Shown here in pieces: positions 9,681-16,884 of a stretch of DNA of 19,811 bases. Source of the DNA: Spirogloea muscicola (Eukaryota; Streptophyta; Zygnematophyceae; Spirogloeales; Spirogloeaceae); contig WELB01000070.1 of NCBI GenBank assembly GCA_009602725.1, forward strand, positions 32,631 through 52,441, read 5' to 3'. The first letter of the stretch is position 1. Every line of letters starts with the position of its first letter. The notes beneath the pieces were generated by a model. It was not told the origin of the DNA and made no database searches. It saw only the letters and a list, made by a program, of their open reading frames with translations. The position numbers and the translations under genes are program-made.

Positions 9681-9996
9681 GCTGGCCGCACTACTCCACT
9701 GCTGCCGCTCGCAAGGCAGCTGACCGGCGGGCACAGCCCACCCGCGGCTCGGCGGAGCTCAGCCTCAAGCAACGGGCACGGCCGCCTCCACAGTCGCCAA
9801 GAGCCGGCGGCCTTTCGCCGTCGCAGCTTCTGGCGGCGCCGCCGTGGCCGTCGTGGCGCCGGCCTGGGGCTCGCGAGGAGGGGCAGGCGGGCGGGGGCTC
9901 GGCTGGGGATGGGGGGCTGGGCGGCGCGGCGGCGAAGGAGCTGGGAAGGGGGAGGCGCTGGCCCCGCTTGACTTGCAGCGGCGGGGAAGCCACGGA
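9681..9996. other. GC-rich stretch next to the small ORF
   Basis: This is very GC-rich, with GGC/GCC runs and long open frames on both strands that translate to Arg/Pro/Ala-rich sequence without domains. It sits where the 5' leader and promoter of the 9474-9680 ORF would be, and it ends at the first hairpin repeat. I see nothing else specific in it. Confidence 0.4.
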
Positions 9997-10190
9997 GAAA
10001 GTGCTCGTCCATTGAGAATAGGGGCTGGAAAAGCCAGCCCAAAAGAGAATCAACAAAGGACGAGAAGGGGGCCAGGGGAAGCGCTGAGAAAAACAAGCAC
10101 ACAAAGAAACAAAGCAGCTACGGATCACTCAGTAACCCCTGCTAAGCAGCCTCAGGTCTGAGACGCTAGGCTCCTGGAAGTGGGTCCACG
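9997..10190 (-). mobile_element. Repeat copy 1 (3' end)
   Basis: On the minus strand, THFQEPSVSDLRLLSRGY ends at TGA 10131-10129. It is followed by the UTR with GCTGCTTTGTTTC and AGCGCTTCCCCTGGCCCC, the hairpin at 10021-10040 (ggggctggaaaagccagccc on the plus strand) and the tail CAATGGACGAGCACTTTC, ending near 9997. Only the last 18 or so codons of the ORF remain; upstream the sequence (10190-10260) is G-rich and unrelated. Confidence 0.7.
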
Positions 10191-10379
10191 GAGTGACGGC
10201 AGGGGGAACGGGGGGACGGGCCGGCTGACGTCTGCCACTGTGGAAGCTTCATAGACAGACGACGAGTGAGCTCATCCAAAATGGGGTGACGGGATGAAGC
10301 CCAGCCCGACATGATTGAACAAGGTCCGAGGATCTAAAGGTTTAGGGCTTCTTTTCTTCAGGCTGTGAAACAAGAAGCA

Positions 10380-10806
10380 GCAGCACCTGCGAAGCGCTTG
10401 CTCTACTGCGAAACGAAAAGCAATGGCTCTTCCTGGCTGGGGCAGCAGGGCGAGCAGCCCGGCTTCAACGTAGCCGGGTCCCTCGCTCAGGTGTTCCGTA
10501 TGCGTTTGGCCGTCTCGATGCAGCGGTCCCTCGCCTTCGCGGTTCACTCGCGCGCAGGCCGAGCTTTGGCGGCGGCCTCCGGCTTCCGTCAGGGCGACGT
10601 CTTTCCACCAGCTAGCTACTCGGATCTGCATCTTCCTGTCTAGAGGTTACTGAGCGTTCCCTGGCTGATGTCTTAGTCTTAGTCGTTCGCACTCAAGCTC
10701 CCTCAGACCTTGTCCATTCTTTTGGGCTGGCCTTTCCCAGCCACCAGTCAATCTGGCCGCGCTTTCTCTCCTAAGGAGGCGAGGGCTGTGAACAGCAACG
10801 AGAGAA
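10380..10806 (+). mobile_element. Repeat copy 2 (longest plus-strand copy, ORF end plus 3' UTR)
   Basis: The ORF reads WLGQQGEQPGFNVAGSLAQ, VFRMRLAVSMQRSLAFAV, HSRAGRALAAASGFRQG and SYSDLHL, then is knocked out of frame: TAG in the main frame at 10641-10643, while RGY-TGA follows in another frame (TGA 10651-10653). The UTR contains GCTGATGTCTTAG and TGTCCATTCTTTTGGGCTGG; the hairpin is at 10724-10742. The tail continues with CAGTCAATCTGGCCGCGC. The inverted counterpart of this UTR lies at 12521-12645. The frameshift marks it as a dead copy. Confidence 0.7.
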
Positions 10807-10807
10807 A

Positions 10808-10945
10808 GAGAGAAGGCGCGCGGTGCGCATGAAATTGAAGCGAGGCCTATTCAAGCCAATACATTGTTCAGGCAGAAAATGCAGAAAGTGCAAAGAAAAT
10901 AGCGCAAAGGATTTGGCTACACGGAATGACGCCCTATATTAGGAG
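10808..10945. repeat. 138-bp repeat, copy at 10.8 kb
   Basis: It matches 16747-16884 in direct orientation over the same length with no gap; by eye about a dozen mismatches. It begins GAGAGAAGGCGCGCGGTGCG, passes CATTGTTCAGGCAGAAAATG and ends CTATATTAGGAG. Both copies sit shortly downstream of a GGGCTGGCC hairpin, so this may be a longer tail of one repeat subfamily. A diverged inverted piece (GCCTGAACAGTG, then TATTGGCC) is at about 12014-12045. Confidence 0.8.
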
Positions 10946-11000
10946 AGAAAGAGCTTGCTCATGTAAGGTAATAGCTGTGACAGTCCAAAGGGACAAGTGC

Positions 11001-11440
11001 CCGCCCATTTTCCAGCCCCAAATAGGGGCTGGAAAAACCAGCCCGGAAAAGAATGAACAGAATACGAGAAGGGGGCCAGGGGTAGCGCTAAGAAACAGAA
11101 ACAAAGCAGCTACGAATCACTCAGTAACCTCTGCTAAGAAGCCGCAGGTCGGAGATGCTAGGCTCGTTGAAGTGGGTTCCCTGGCCAGAGCCAGAGGCAG
11201 CAGCGAGGGCTCTGCCGGCACGAAGGTGCAACGCCCGGGCCATAGACCTCTGCAGCGAGACGGCCAGGTGCATTCGATACACTTGCGCCAGCGACCCGGC
11301 TGCAGGAAAGTCGACCGGCCCATGGAAGCGACGGGCGATGGTGTGGCGGGCGAGCTGGGTGAGCAGCTCGAGCCACCGAGCGCCCAGCGCCCCATGGGAA
11401 TGTACAAGTTGTCTGAAACAGCCCTTGCCCTCGTTGGGAG
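11001..11440 (-). mobile_element. Repeat copy 3 (best preserved ORF end)
   Basis: The minus-strand frame is open from 11531 to TGA 11123-11121. Alignable protein starts near GARWLELLTQLARHTIARR and runs through AAGSLAQVYRMHLAVSLQRS, ARALHLRAGRALAAASGSG and EPSISDLRLLSRGY. From AGSLAQ (11300) to RGY it is 59 codons with no break, and it aligns to copy 2 with many silent changes. The 3' UTR follows, with GCTGCTTTGTTTC and the CCCCTGGCCCC block, and the hairpin at 11025-11044. The upstream frame runs back through the hairpin of the next element (11463-11482), so the first part of the ORF is not the native N-terminus. Confidence 0.7.
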
Positions 11441-11449
11441 AAAGGCTCG

Positions 11450-11483
11450 CCCGTTGAGGATAGGGGCTGGAAAAGCCAGCCCA
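11450..11483 (-). mobile_element. Repeat copy 4 (hairpin and tail only)
   Basis: The plus strand shows GCTCGCCCGTTGAGGATA followed by hairpin ggggctggaaaagccagccc (11463-11482). This is the 3' terminal piece of a further minus-strand copy that abuts the 5' side of copy 3. What lies beyond (11484-11735, partly a diverged GGCTGGCTTTACACAGCCC hairpin near 11589) has no preserved ORF. Confidence 0.6.
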
Positions 11484-11737
11484 CTGCGGCTGCTGACTCG
11501 GGTTTACTAAGCTCCCATCCGCTGTAGCCACTTGCAGCTATGAATATTTAGCGCCACTCGACTTTTCGAACCTTGTTTATGTTTCTAGGCTGGCTTTACA
11601 CAGCCCTCGCTCCCCTTACCGTGCTGCGCGCGCTCTAAGTCAGGCCACTGGCTGCCGTGGTGGTAGCTCCGGCTCCCTGATTTAGCCTGTCAAATTGCTG
11701 TGTGCTCACGCGTGGGTCTTGACGTCCCTTTTCAGCC

Positions 11738-11918
11738 CCCCTTCTCTGATCTGCGGCTGCTTAGCAGGGGTTACTGAGTGATTCGTAGCTGCTTTGTTTC
11801 TATGTGTGCTTGTTTTTCTTAGCGCTTCCCCTGGCCCCATTCTAGTACTCTGTTCATTCTACTCTGGGCTGGCTTTCCAGCCCCTATCCTCAATGGGCGA
11901 GCACTTTTTCTTCTTTCT
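11738..11918 (+). mobile_element. Repeat copy 5 (3' end)
   Basis: SDLRLLSRGY ends at TGA 11775-11777. The UTR shows GCTGCTTTGTTTC, AGCGCTTCCCCTGGCCCC and TGTTCATTCTACTC, the hairpin lies at 11866-11884, and the tail is CTATCCTCAATGGGCGAGCAC. It is the inverted counterpart of copy 1 (9997-10190) with few differences. ORF upstream of SDL is lost. Confidence 0.75.
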
Positions 11919-12065
11919 GGGCGAGCACTTTCTTTTCAGCCTGCATTCACACTGCAACCCTAGCCCCTTTTAGTATAGGGGTTTTATGCAGCCCCACTTC
12001 TTCTACTAGCTTTTGCCTGAACAGTGTGCACTGGCCTATATTGGCCTACCTCCCCCTAGTAGAAG

Positions 12066-12131
12066 AAGGGCTCGCCCATTGAGGATAGAGAAGTGCCCGC
12101 CCATAGAGAAGAGGGGCTGGCAAAGCCAGCC
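12066..12131 (-). mobile_element. Repeat copy 6 (tail and hairpin)
   Basis: GGGCTCGCCCATTGAGGATA and CCGCCCATAGAG precede hairpin ggggctggcaaagccagcc (12113-12131). It directly abuts the hairpin of copy 7, so two element ends lie side by side in the same orientation. Confidence 0.6.
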
Positions 12132-12520
12132 GAGAAGAGGGGCTGGCAAAGCCAACCCAAAAAGAATGGACAATGTCCAAAGTCAAAGAAAGAAGTTCCG
12201 AAAAAGGACTACACTACAAAGTGCAAGAGGGTGCAGAGGGAGATGCAGATGGATGCTCAGTAGCCACGTATGAGCAAGAGGAGATCAGAGTAACTCGGAG
12301 CAGGAAAAGCGGCACTCTGCCGAGACCTGGAAGCAGCAGCCATAGCACGGCCAGCGCGCGCGTGGACCGCATGAGCCAAGAGCGCTGTATCGAGACCGCC
12401 AGCCTCATCCGAAAAACCTGCGCGAGGGAGCCGGCAGCTTTGAAGCCTGGCGAACCCTGCCGCCGCTCGGTGGCCTCCCGAGCAAGCTGCTGGAGGAGAT
12501 CCAACCAGCCACTGCAAAAG
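12132..12520 (-). mobile_element. Repeat copy 7 (ORF end with a 1-base frameshift)
   Basis: On the minus strand the ORF opens FCSGWLDLLQQLAREATERR, continues AAGSLAQVFRMRLAVSIQRS, then must change frame to continue LAHAVHARAGRAMAAASRS, SYSDLLLLIRGY and TGA at 12259-12257. Copy 9 has CTCTTTGGCTCATG where this one has CTCTTGGCTCATG, so one T is missing here. The UTR is of a second type (GTAGTCCTTTTTC, GACTTTGGACATTGTCC). The hairpin at 12139-12158 has one imperfect pair (CCAACCC). Confidence 0.7.
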
Positions 12521-12660
12521 AGAGAAGCGCGGCCAGATTGACTGGTGGCTGGGAAAGGCCAGCCCAAAGGAATGGACAAGGTCTGAAGGAGCCGGAGTGC
12601 GAAGGACTAGGACTAAGACATCAGCCAGGGAACGCTCAGTAACCTCTAGTTCCAAAGGCC
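12521..12660 (-). mobile_element. Repeat copy 8 (3' UTR of the copy-2 subtype)
   Basis: GTRGY then TGA at 12638-12636, followed by GCTGATGTCTTAG, TTGTCCATTCC and the hairpin around 12551-12567, then CAGTCAATCTGGCCGCGC. It matches the UTR of copy 2 in inverted orientation. It ends exactly where the alignable part of copy 7 begins, so the two lie head to tail. Confidence 0.65.
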
Positions 12661-12769
12661 CCGTGTACGTCAATGGCCAGTGCCGCGAAGGCATCGCCTG
12701 GAGGGTGGTCAGAGTACTTGCAATCCCTCTTCTCCTTACTCCGAGCCGCCAAAGCGCCCGCGTGCCCGA

Positions 12770-12921
12770 CGAGGATAGGGGCTGGAAAAGCCAGCCCAAA
12801 AAGAGAGAAAGCGCTCGCCCATAGAAAAGGGGCTGGCAAAAGCCAGCCCAAAAGATTGGACAATATCCAAAGCCAAAGAGAGAGAAGCCAGAAAAAGGAC
12901 TACATTACAGAACACAAGACG
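12770..12921 (-). mobile_element. Repeat pieces with two hairpins in direct order
   Basis: Hairpin ggggctggaaaagccagccc (12778-12797) is followed after GCGCTCGCCCATAG by a second hairpin (12829-12849). Then comes the second-type UTR (GATTGGACAATATCCAAAG, AAGGACTACATTACA). It is the same UTR type as at 12162-12230 and 13159-13224. No ORF remains. Confidence 0.6.
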
Positions 12922-13111
12922 ACAAAAAGCCTAGAAGTGCCCTTTTCTTTCTAAGAAAGAACAGCTTTTTCCAAATTGACTACAGTTGCTTTTCTCCTAG
13001 CAGCGGCGGAGAGAAGAGAAGGAGCCCTGCTGTGAGAAGCCAGCCCGAGAAGAGTTGAGAAGGTTCGAAGGGGCCAATTTACGAAGAGGAGAAGGAGGCT
13101 AAAAGAGAGAG

Positions 13112-13376
13112 AAGAGCTCGCCCATAGAGAAGAGGGGCTGGCAAAGCCAACCCCGAAAAGAATGGACAATGTCCAAAGCCAAAGAAAAAAGTGCCGAAAA
13201 GGACTACACTACAAGCACGAGACGGTGCGGAGGGAGATGCAGATGGATGCTCAGTATCCACGTGTGAGCAACAGCAGATCAGAGTAACTCGAAGCAGGAA
13301 AAGCGGCACTCTGTCGAGACCCGGAAGCAGCAGCCATACCACGGGCAGCGCGCGCGTGGACCGCATGAGCCAAAGA
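13112..13376 (-). mobile_element. Repeat copy 9 (ORF end in frame)
   Basis: The tail GCTCGCCCATAG and hairpin 13134-13154 are followed by a second-type UTR. The minus-strand ORF piece SLAHAVHARA, then MAAASGSRQSAAF and SYSDLLLLTRGY, stops at TGA 13253-13251. It is very similar to copy 7 but retains the T missing there. It is cut at about 13376, where it meets a plus-strand UTR piece. Confidence 0.65.
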
Positions 13377-13490
13377 GCAGCTTTGTTTCTGTTACTTAGC
13401 GCTTCCCCTGGCCCCCTTCTCGTACTCTGTTCATTCTTTTTCGGGCTGGTTGTTCCAGCCCCTATTCTCAATGGGCGAGCACTTTCTTCA
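13377..13490 (+). mobile_element. Repeat copy 10 (3' UTR, hairpin and tail)
   Basis: It contains GCAGCTTTGTTTCTG, AGCGCTTCCCCTGGCCCC, CTCTGTTCATTC, hairpin gggctggttgttccagcccc (13443-13462) and tail CTATTCTCAATGGGCGAGCAC. It begins inside the UTR, without a stop codon. A further weak hairpin (ggctgtgttaggccagcc) lies at about 13569-13587. Confidence 0.65.
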
Positions 13491-13815
13491 AGAGCGCTGC
13501 AGCGAGGTAATAGAAGAAGAAAAGGGAGGTTCTTCCAACTTAAGGTAGTGGCTTGTGAAAGAAGATGTGGCTGTGTTAGGCCAGCCCAAAGAAGAAAGAG
13601 GAGCTAAAGAGCCCTTACAGCGGGGCCTCGAGATCGATTTTGTGCGCAAATAGGCCTCGGCACCCCGTCGTCTGCCGTGCCTCCTGCCACCGAGGCATGG
13701 CAAAATGCAAGACTGAAGGCAAGCTCCGGTAGGGAGCACGCACGGATCGAGGTCACCCATCCGGAAGGGGGGGGCCGCGGTTCGCCCGGCCACGCGCGAC
13801 TGTGGCGCTCGAGCC

Positions 13816-14040
13816 GACGTCACGCCCGCCACGTGGCGCCTCCTTGAGACGGGTGCGGGGGGGGGAGGACAGAGCGCCGCCGCCACGTGCGCAGGCCCCG
13901 AGGCGGGCAGTTCGTTGCTCAACCAATCCCCGGGCGCGCTCATTCGAATGAAGAATCTTCAACCCTTAGTTATTCTGTTTCTTGGCGCACCTCAAATCGT
14001 GTGGCTTCTTAACCAATGTAGATTTCTGCAAGGGCACGTG
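13816..14040. promoter_or_regulatory. Candidate promoter: three CACGTG boxes, two CCAAT boxes, one GACGTCAC
   Basis: CACGTG is at 13830-13835 (inside the perfect palindrome GCCACGTGGC), 13884-13889 and 14035-14040. GACGTCAC lies at 13816-13823, and CCAAT at 13923-13927 and 14023-14027. CACGTG with flanking G/C is the plant G-box bound by bZIP and bHLH factors. Three in about 210 bp next to CCAAT boxes is more than expected, though GC-rich DNA raises the chance rate. The direction of the controlled gene is not clear; ATGs at 14130 and 14385 (+) are candidates. Confidence 0.4.
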
Positions 14041-14069
14041 CGGAGGGTGGTTGGAGGGGCGCGAAGCGG

Positions 14070-14100
14070 CGGGGGGGGAGGGGGGGGGGGAGGAGGGAGG
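14070..14100 (+). repeat. G-run, potential G-quadruplex
   Basis: Eight G, an A, eleven G, an A, then GGAGGGAGG. Runs of this type can form G-quadruplexes on the plus strand. They are also places where assemblies miscount bases. Confidence 0.6.
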
Positions 14101-14104
14101 CTGG

Positions 14105-15345
14105 GGGCCTGCACCTCGGAGCTCCCGCCATGGCCGGCCCACAGGCGGCGCAGGCGCCGCGCCTGGGGCGCCGTGGAGCCGGGCGAGCTGCCCGGGCGCC
14201 GCTGGTCTGTCCGCTCGGAGACCAGCCTCCGCCACTCGCTGTAGCTGGAGGGCGGCTAGGGCGGCGACGCCGAGTGACCGACGAGCATCCGCGCTGCACT
14301 TGCGGGGCTCGGTGACTACAGGGACGGGACGGCGTAGCACCGGCACTGGATCGGTCCTGCTGAGATTGGGAGGATGACACTGCCATGACGGCGACTCCAA
14401 AGTTGGCAAGAGCTCCCTTCACTGAACAGGTCCAGTCCCTACTTGATGGGACTCCAGACTTGCTCTGCCGCAGCTACTGCTGTCGTCGCTGCTCTGCAGG
14501 TCGTACCTGCAGTACGAGCTATTTGCCGAATCAAACACCTGAACCTGCGCATCTTACCTTTAGCAACAACAATCTGTCCATCTTCCTGCACAGGCCAAAG
14601 CGGGATGGGCTTTCACCCCTGCGGCTCCTCGCCGTCCAATCGCGATTTGGCAGGCTCGAATCAGAGTGCCGCGCTTCATCGCAGGCAGGCGGCTCGTGAT
14701 ACACTCGACCGTCAGGCAATGCTGTGCTGCTGCAGCAGGTGCTTGACACTCTATCGAAGTCGTGGCCTCCTTGGGTGATGTTGTCATGTGCAGTGGCGCT
14801 ACCATTTTGGCAGCTATAGCTGAGCTGTTGTGGACTTTCTGCGCTGGCAAAGCGAGCAGCCTTACGCGAGCATGGAAGTGTACTTCGGTGGCACGACATG
14901 CGAGTGCTGAAGGCCACAGCACCTGGATTTGCGACCGGGTCACTTGTCTCACTGGGCATTCGTAGGCACGTAGCCTGGAGCTTGCCTTTTCGGTGAGAGT
15001 TTTCACAGTGTGACACTTCTGAGCACTACCGAGGTGGCGTTATCTGCACTTGACCAATGCTCAGGCGTGACTGGTCACTCAGTAAAGTCACACTTTCCTG
15101 TTTCAACCCCTCTGACTGTTGCAGCATCAGACTGCAGCAGCACTTGCTTATCACTCATCTCTAGGGACCCATCTTACTGCTACTTGTAACATGTACTTGT
15201 GCTAGCTTCGTGCTGCTAAGGTCAAGCTGCCACATAGAGGTCAGAGATGTGGCATGACTTATGTCTTCAGGAGGCCGAGGACTGAGTGGCGTTGCTTTGC
15301 TGGACTCACGCACGCCTTATGGTGCCGTAAGGCGTGGCATTCCAG
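14105..15345. other. Unresolved region, possible plus-strand exons
   Basis: GC-rich to 14330, then moderate. Short plus-strand frames look composed: MTATPKLARAPFTEQVQSLL from 14385, LPQLLLSSLLCRSYLQYELF in another frame near 14465-14530, and ALAKRAALREHGSVLRW near 14845-14895. I cannot link them with convincing splice sites or place them in a family. They may be exons of the gene ending at 15645, or chance. Confidence 0.25.
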
Positions 15346-15645
15346 CTCCGTCTGGCTTGGCTGCGTGAGCACGTCGAAAGAAGAACCGCTGCCGACCTCC
15401 CAGATGCAGCTGACACGGACATCATGCTGCTTTTGCTGGACGCTGCAGGCCTGCTCTCCTATGACCTCACGGCAGCTGCAAGCTTTCTCACACAGCCCGA
15501 AGAGCCCGCAAGAGTCTGCACTGCCAATGGCAGCCGGGGGCTCGGCGGCGCTGCAGCTTGTGATCAACGTCGGGGGCAGGAACGAGGATCGGGGGCCTGG
15601 TCGGGGCACGTCCGGCTGGGCGCCTCCCTGGCTGCGGGCGGTTAG
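15346..15645 (+). CDS. Possible terminal exon, unrecognised
   Basis: After an acceptor-like CATTCCAG at 15338-15345 the frame reads LRLAWLREHVERRTAADLPD, AADTDIMLLLLDAAGLLSYD and LTAAASFLTQPEEPA, then a Gly/Arg-rich tail to TAG at 15643-15645. The first 55 residues look like a helical domain. The alternative frames over the same bases contain more Cys and Arg and look like shadows. There is no family match that I know, and the upstream exons are not resolved. Confidence 0.3.
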   Translation, partial: LRLAWLREHVERRTAADLPDAADTDIMLLLLDAAGLLSYDLTAAASFLTQPEEPARVCTANGSRGLGGAAACDQRRGQERGSGAWSGHVRLGASLAAGG

Positions 15646-15679
15646 CGAGACTAATAGTTGCACTTAGTCGAGCTTATCC

Positions 15680-16300
15680 CACAAATGGAGGAGGTGGAGC
15701 GTCACTCACCGCCGCGGCGGCCGTTTCGGCGGCGCCGCCAGTTTGACGGCGGGCAGTCACCGTCGGTGGGGGCCGGGTCGTCGGGCTAGCCCCCCCCCCC
15801 CGTTCCGTTCCGGGGAGATCGGGCGCCGTATCGTGCGCGTGGCGGGTGGGGGGCGGAGGGCCCCGCCCGCGGTCCCCGTGCCGGGCGGCACAAGTGGCCG
15901 GCGCCGATGCGGACACGCCACAAGATGACCACAGGACGCCTCCCTGCGGAAGGAGCGCCCACGGCCGCAGGGTGGCAGCGCGCAAAATCCCCACGGCCGT
16001 GGGTCCCGCCGGCCGCCGGCCGCACGGTCCGCCAGGCTGGCCGGCCGACTCGGCGGCGCGCGCGCGCCGAGTCGCGCCCCGCCTTTTCCGAATCGTCCAA
16101 ATCGTCGTGCTGTTGTGCCACTTGGCCGTCGGGGGCGGCCCCTCCCACCCGCCCCGACACCCCAACACGGGGACGTCCACCCGGCGCCAGAGCGTCCCTT
16201 GGGGCCCCCATGTGTCGCCCTTCCCGACGCGTCCGCCAAGGGCGGCCGGGATGACCACTCGTACCTCTCCCCCTGATTGACCTCCCAATGCCATGAGCTC
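15680..16300. other. Extremely GC-rich block with palindromes
   Basis: It holds a 12-C run at 15790-15801, a perfect 14-bp palindrome CCCACGGCCGTGGG at 15990-16003, and a 9-bp-arm inverted repeat (GACTCGGCG...CGCCGAGTC, loop of 9) at 16047-16073. Frames are open for long distances on both strands only because stop codons are rare at this composition; the translations are Arg/Pro/Gly-rich without domains. A CpG-island-like promoter or a repeat is possible. Confidence 0.5.
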
Positions 16301-16421
16301 CCCCCCCCTCGCCAGCTAATTGCCTCGTTACCAGACCTCTTTGTGAGGCTCGAAGTCGGCCTCCCTTTCGGTTTCAAGCGCTTCGCGCGCCTTTTCCTCA
16401 CTGAGGCCTTCCCAAGGGGGC

Positions 16422-16720
16422 GGGGGGCTGTGAAAAGCCAGCCCCGAATGAGTGGAGCCAGGGGGCCCTCGCTTCCTCTCGACACGGCCTTCTCTTCTCC
16501 CCGGCCTCCATGCGTGACCCCCCGCCTGGCCTTGCTCGCCTTGGGTCCTCCTTGATTCCGTGTACATTCTCTTGTGGTCTGGCTTCCCAAACATCTCGCC
16601 CCGTCACGAAGAGCCGCTTCCTCGCAGCCACTTGCCCTGGACTCGCCGCTTGTCGTATTGGGCGGTCCCCACGGACCCTGTCATCCTCTTTGGGCTGGCC
16701 CTTCACAGCAGCCCCCTTCT
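16422..16720. repeat. Outlying hairpins of the repeat family
   Basis: GGGGCTG-TGAAAAGC-CAGCCCC lies at about 16424-16445, and a TTTGGGCTGGCCCTTCACAGCAGCCCC version at about 16690-16715, the latter resembling the 3' end of copy 2. The sequence between them has no preserved RGY-stop ORF end. The 138-bp repeat follows at 16747. Confidence 0.5.
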
Positions 16721-16746
16721 CTGTTGCTGGAAGAGCTTCTCCCCAA

Positions 16747-16884
16747 GAGAGAAGGCGCGCGGTGCGCATGAGATTAAAGCTAGGCCAATTCAAGCCAATA
16801 CATTGTTCAGGCAGAAAATGCAGAAAGTGCAAAGAATGCAGCGCAAAGAATGTGGCTACATGAAATGACGCCCTATACTAGGAG
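16747..16884. repeat. 138-bp repeat, copy at 16.7 kb
   Basis: Direct-orientation partner of 10808-10945, of equal length and without gaps. It starts GAGAGAAGGCGCGCGGTGCG and ends CTATACTAGGAG. The two copies lie about 5.9 kb apart. Confidence 0.8.

Larger units (their letters stand above)
9997..13600. mobile_element. Island of nested, truncated copies of a hairpin-tailed repeat family
   Basis: About a dozen partial copies in both orientations share one layout on their coding strand. A short ORF end finishes in RGY-stop (TACTGA), followed by about 75-110 bp of UTR that often contains AGCGCTTCCCCTGGCCCC and GTTCATTCTTTT. Then comes a hairpin of the form GGGGCTGG...CCAGCCCC, and a tail CTATTCTCAATGGGCGAGC. 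Copies are cut at different points on the 5' side and keep the 3' end, which is what 5'-truncated non-LTR retrotransposon insertions look like. Hairpins in 3' UTRs are known in several such families as reverse-transcriptase recognition sites. No reverse transcriptase or endonuclease domain is in the window, so the class is inferred. Nested clustering is reminiscent of Zepp-type LINE clusters in green algae, but homology is not shown. Confidence 0.65.

Noticed and set aside
10021-13462. Helitron 3' ends (GC-rich hairpin near the terminus)
   Set aside because: No CTRR end follows the hairpins at a fixed short distance, and an ORF stop with a shared UTR precedes them, which fits a retroelement 3' UTR better. 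Kept only as an alternative.
9997-13600. CRISPR array, because of regularly recurring short palindromes
   Set aside because: Spacing is irregular, orientation is mixed, the flanks of each palindrome are themselves repeated, and the genes are eukaryotic.
14640-14680. tRNA-like GGCTCGAATCAGAG
   Set aside because: No cloverleaf can be drawn around it.
15757-16590. 277-codon minus-strand ORF
   Set aside because: It is long only because stops are rare in the GC-rich block; overlapping frames on both strands are equally open and none has a domain or usable codon bias.
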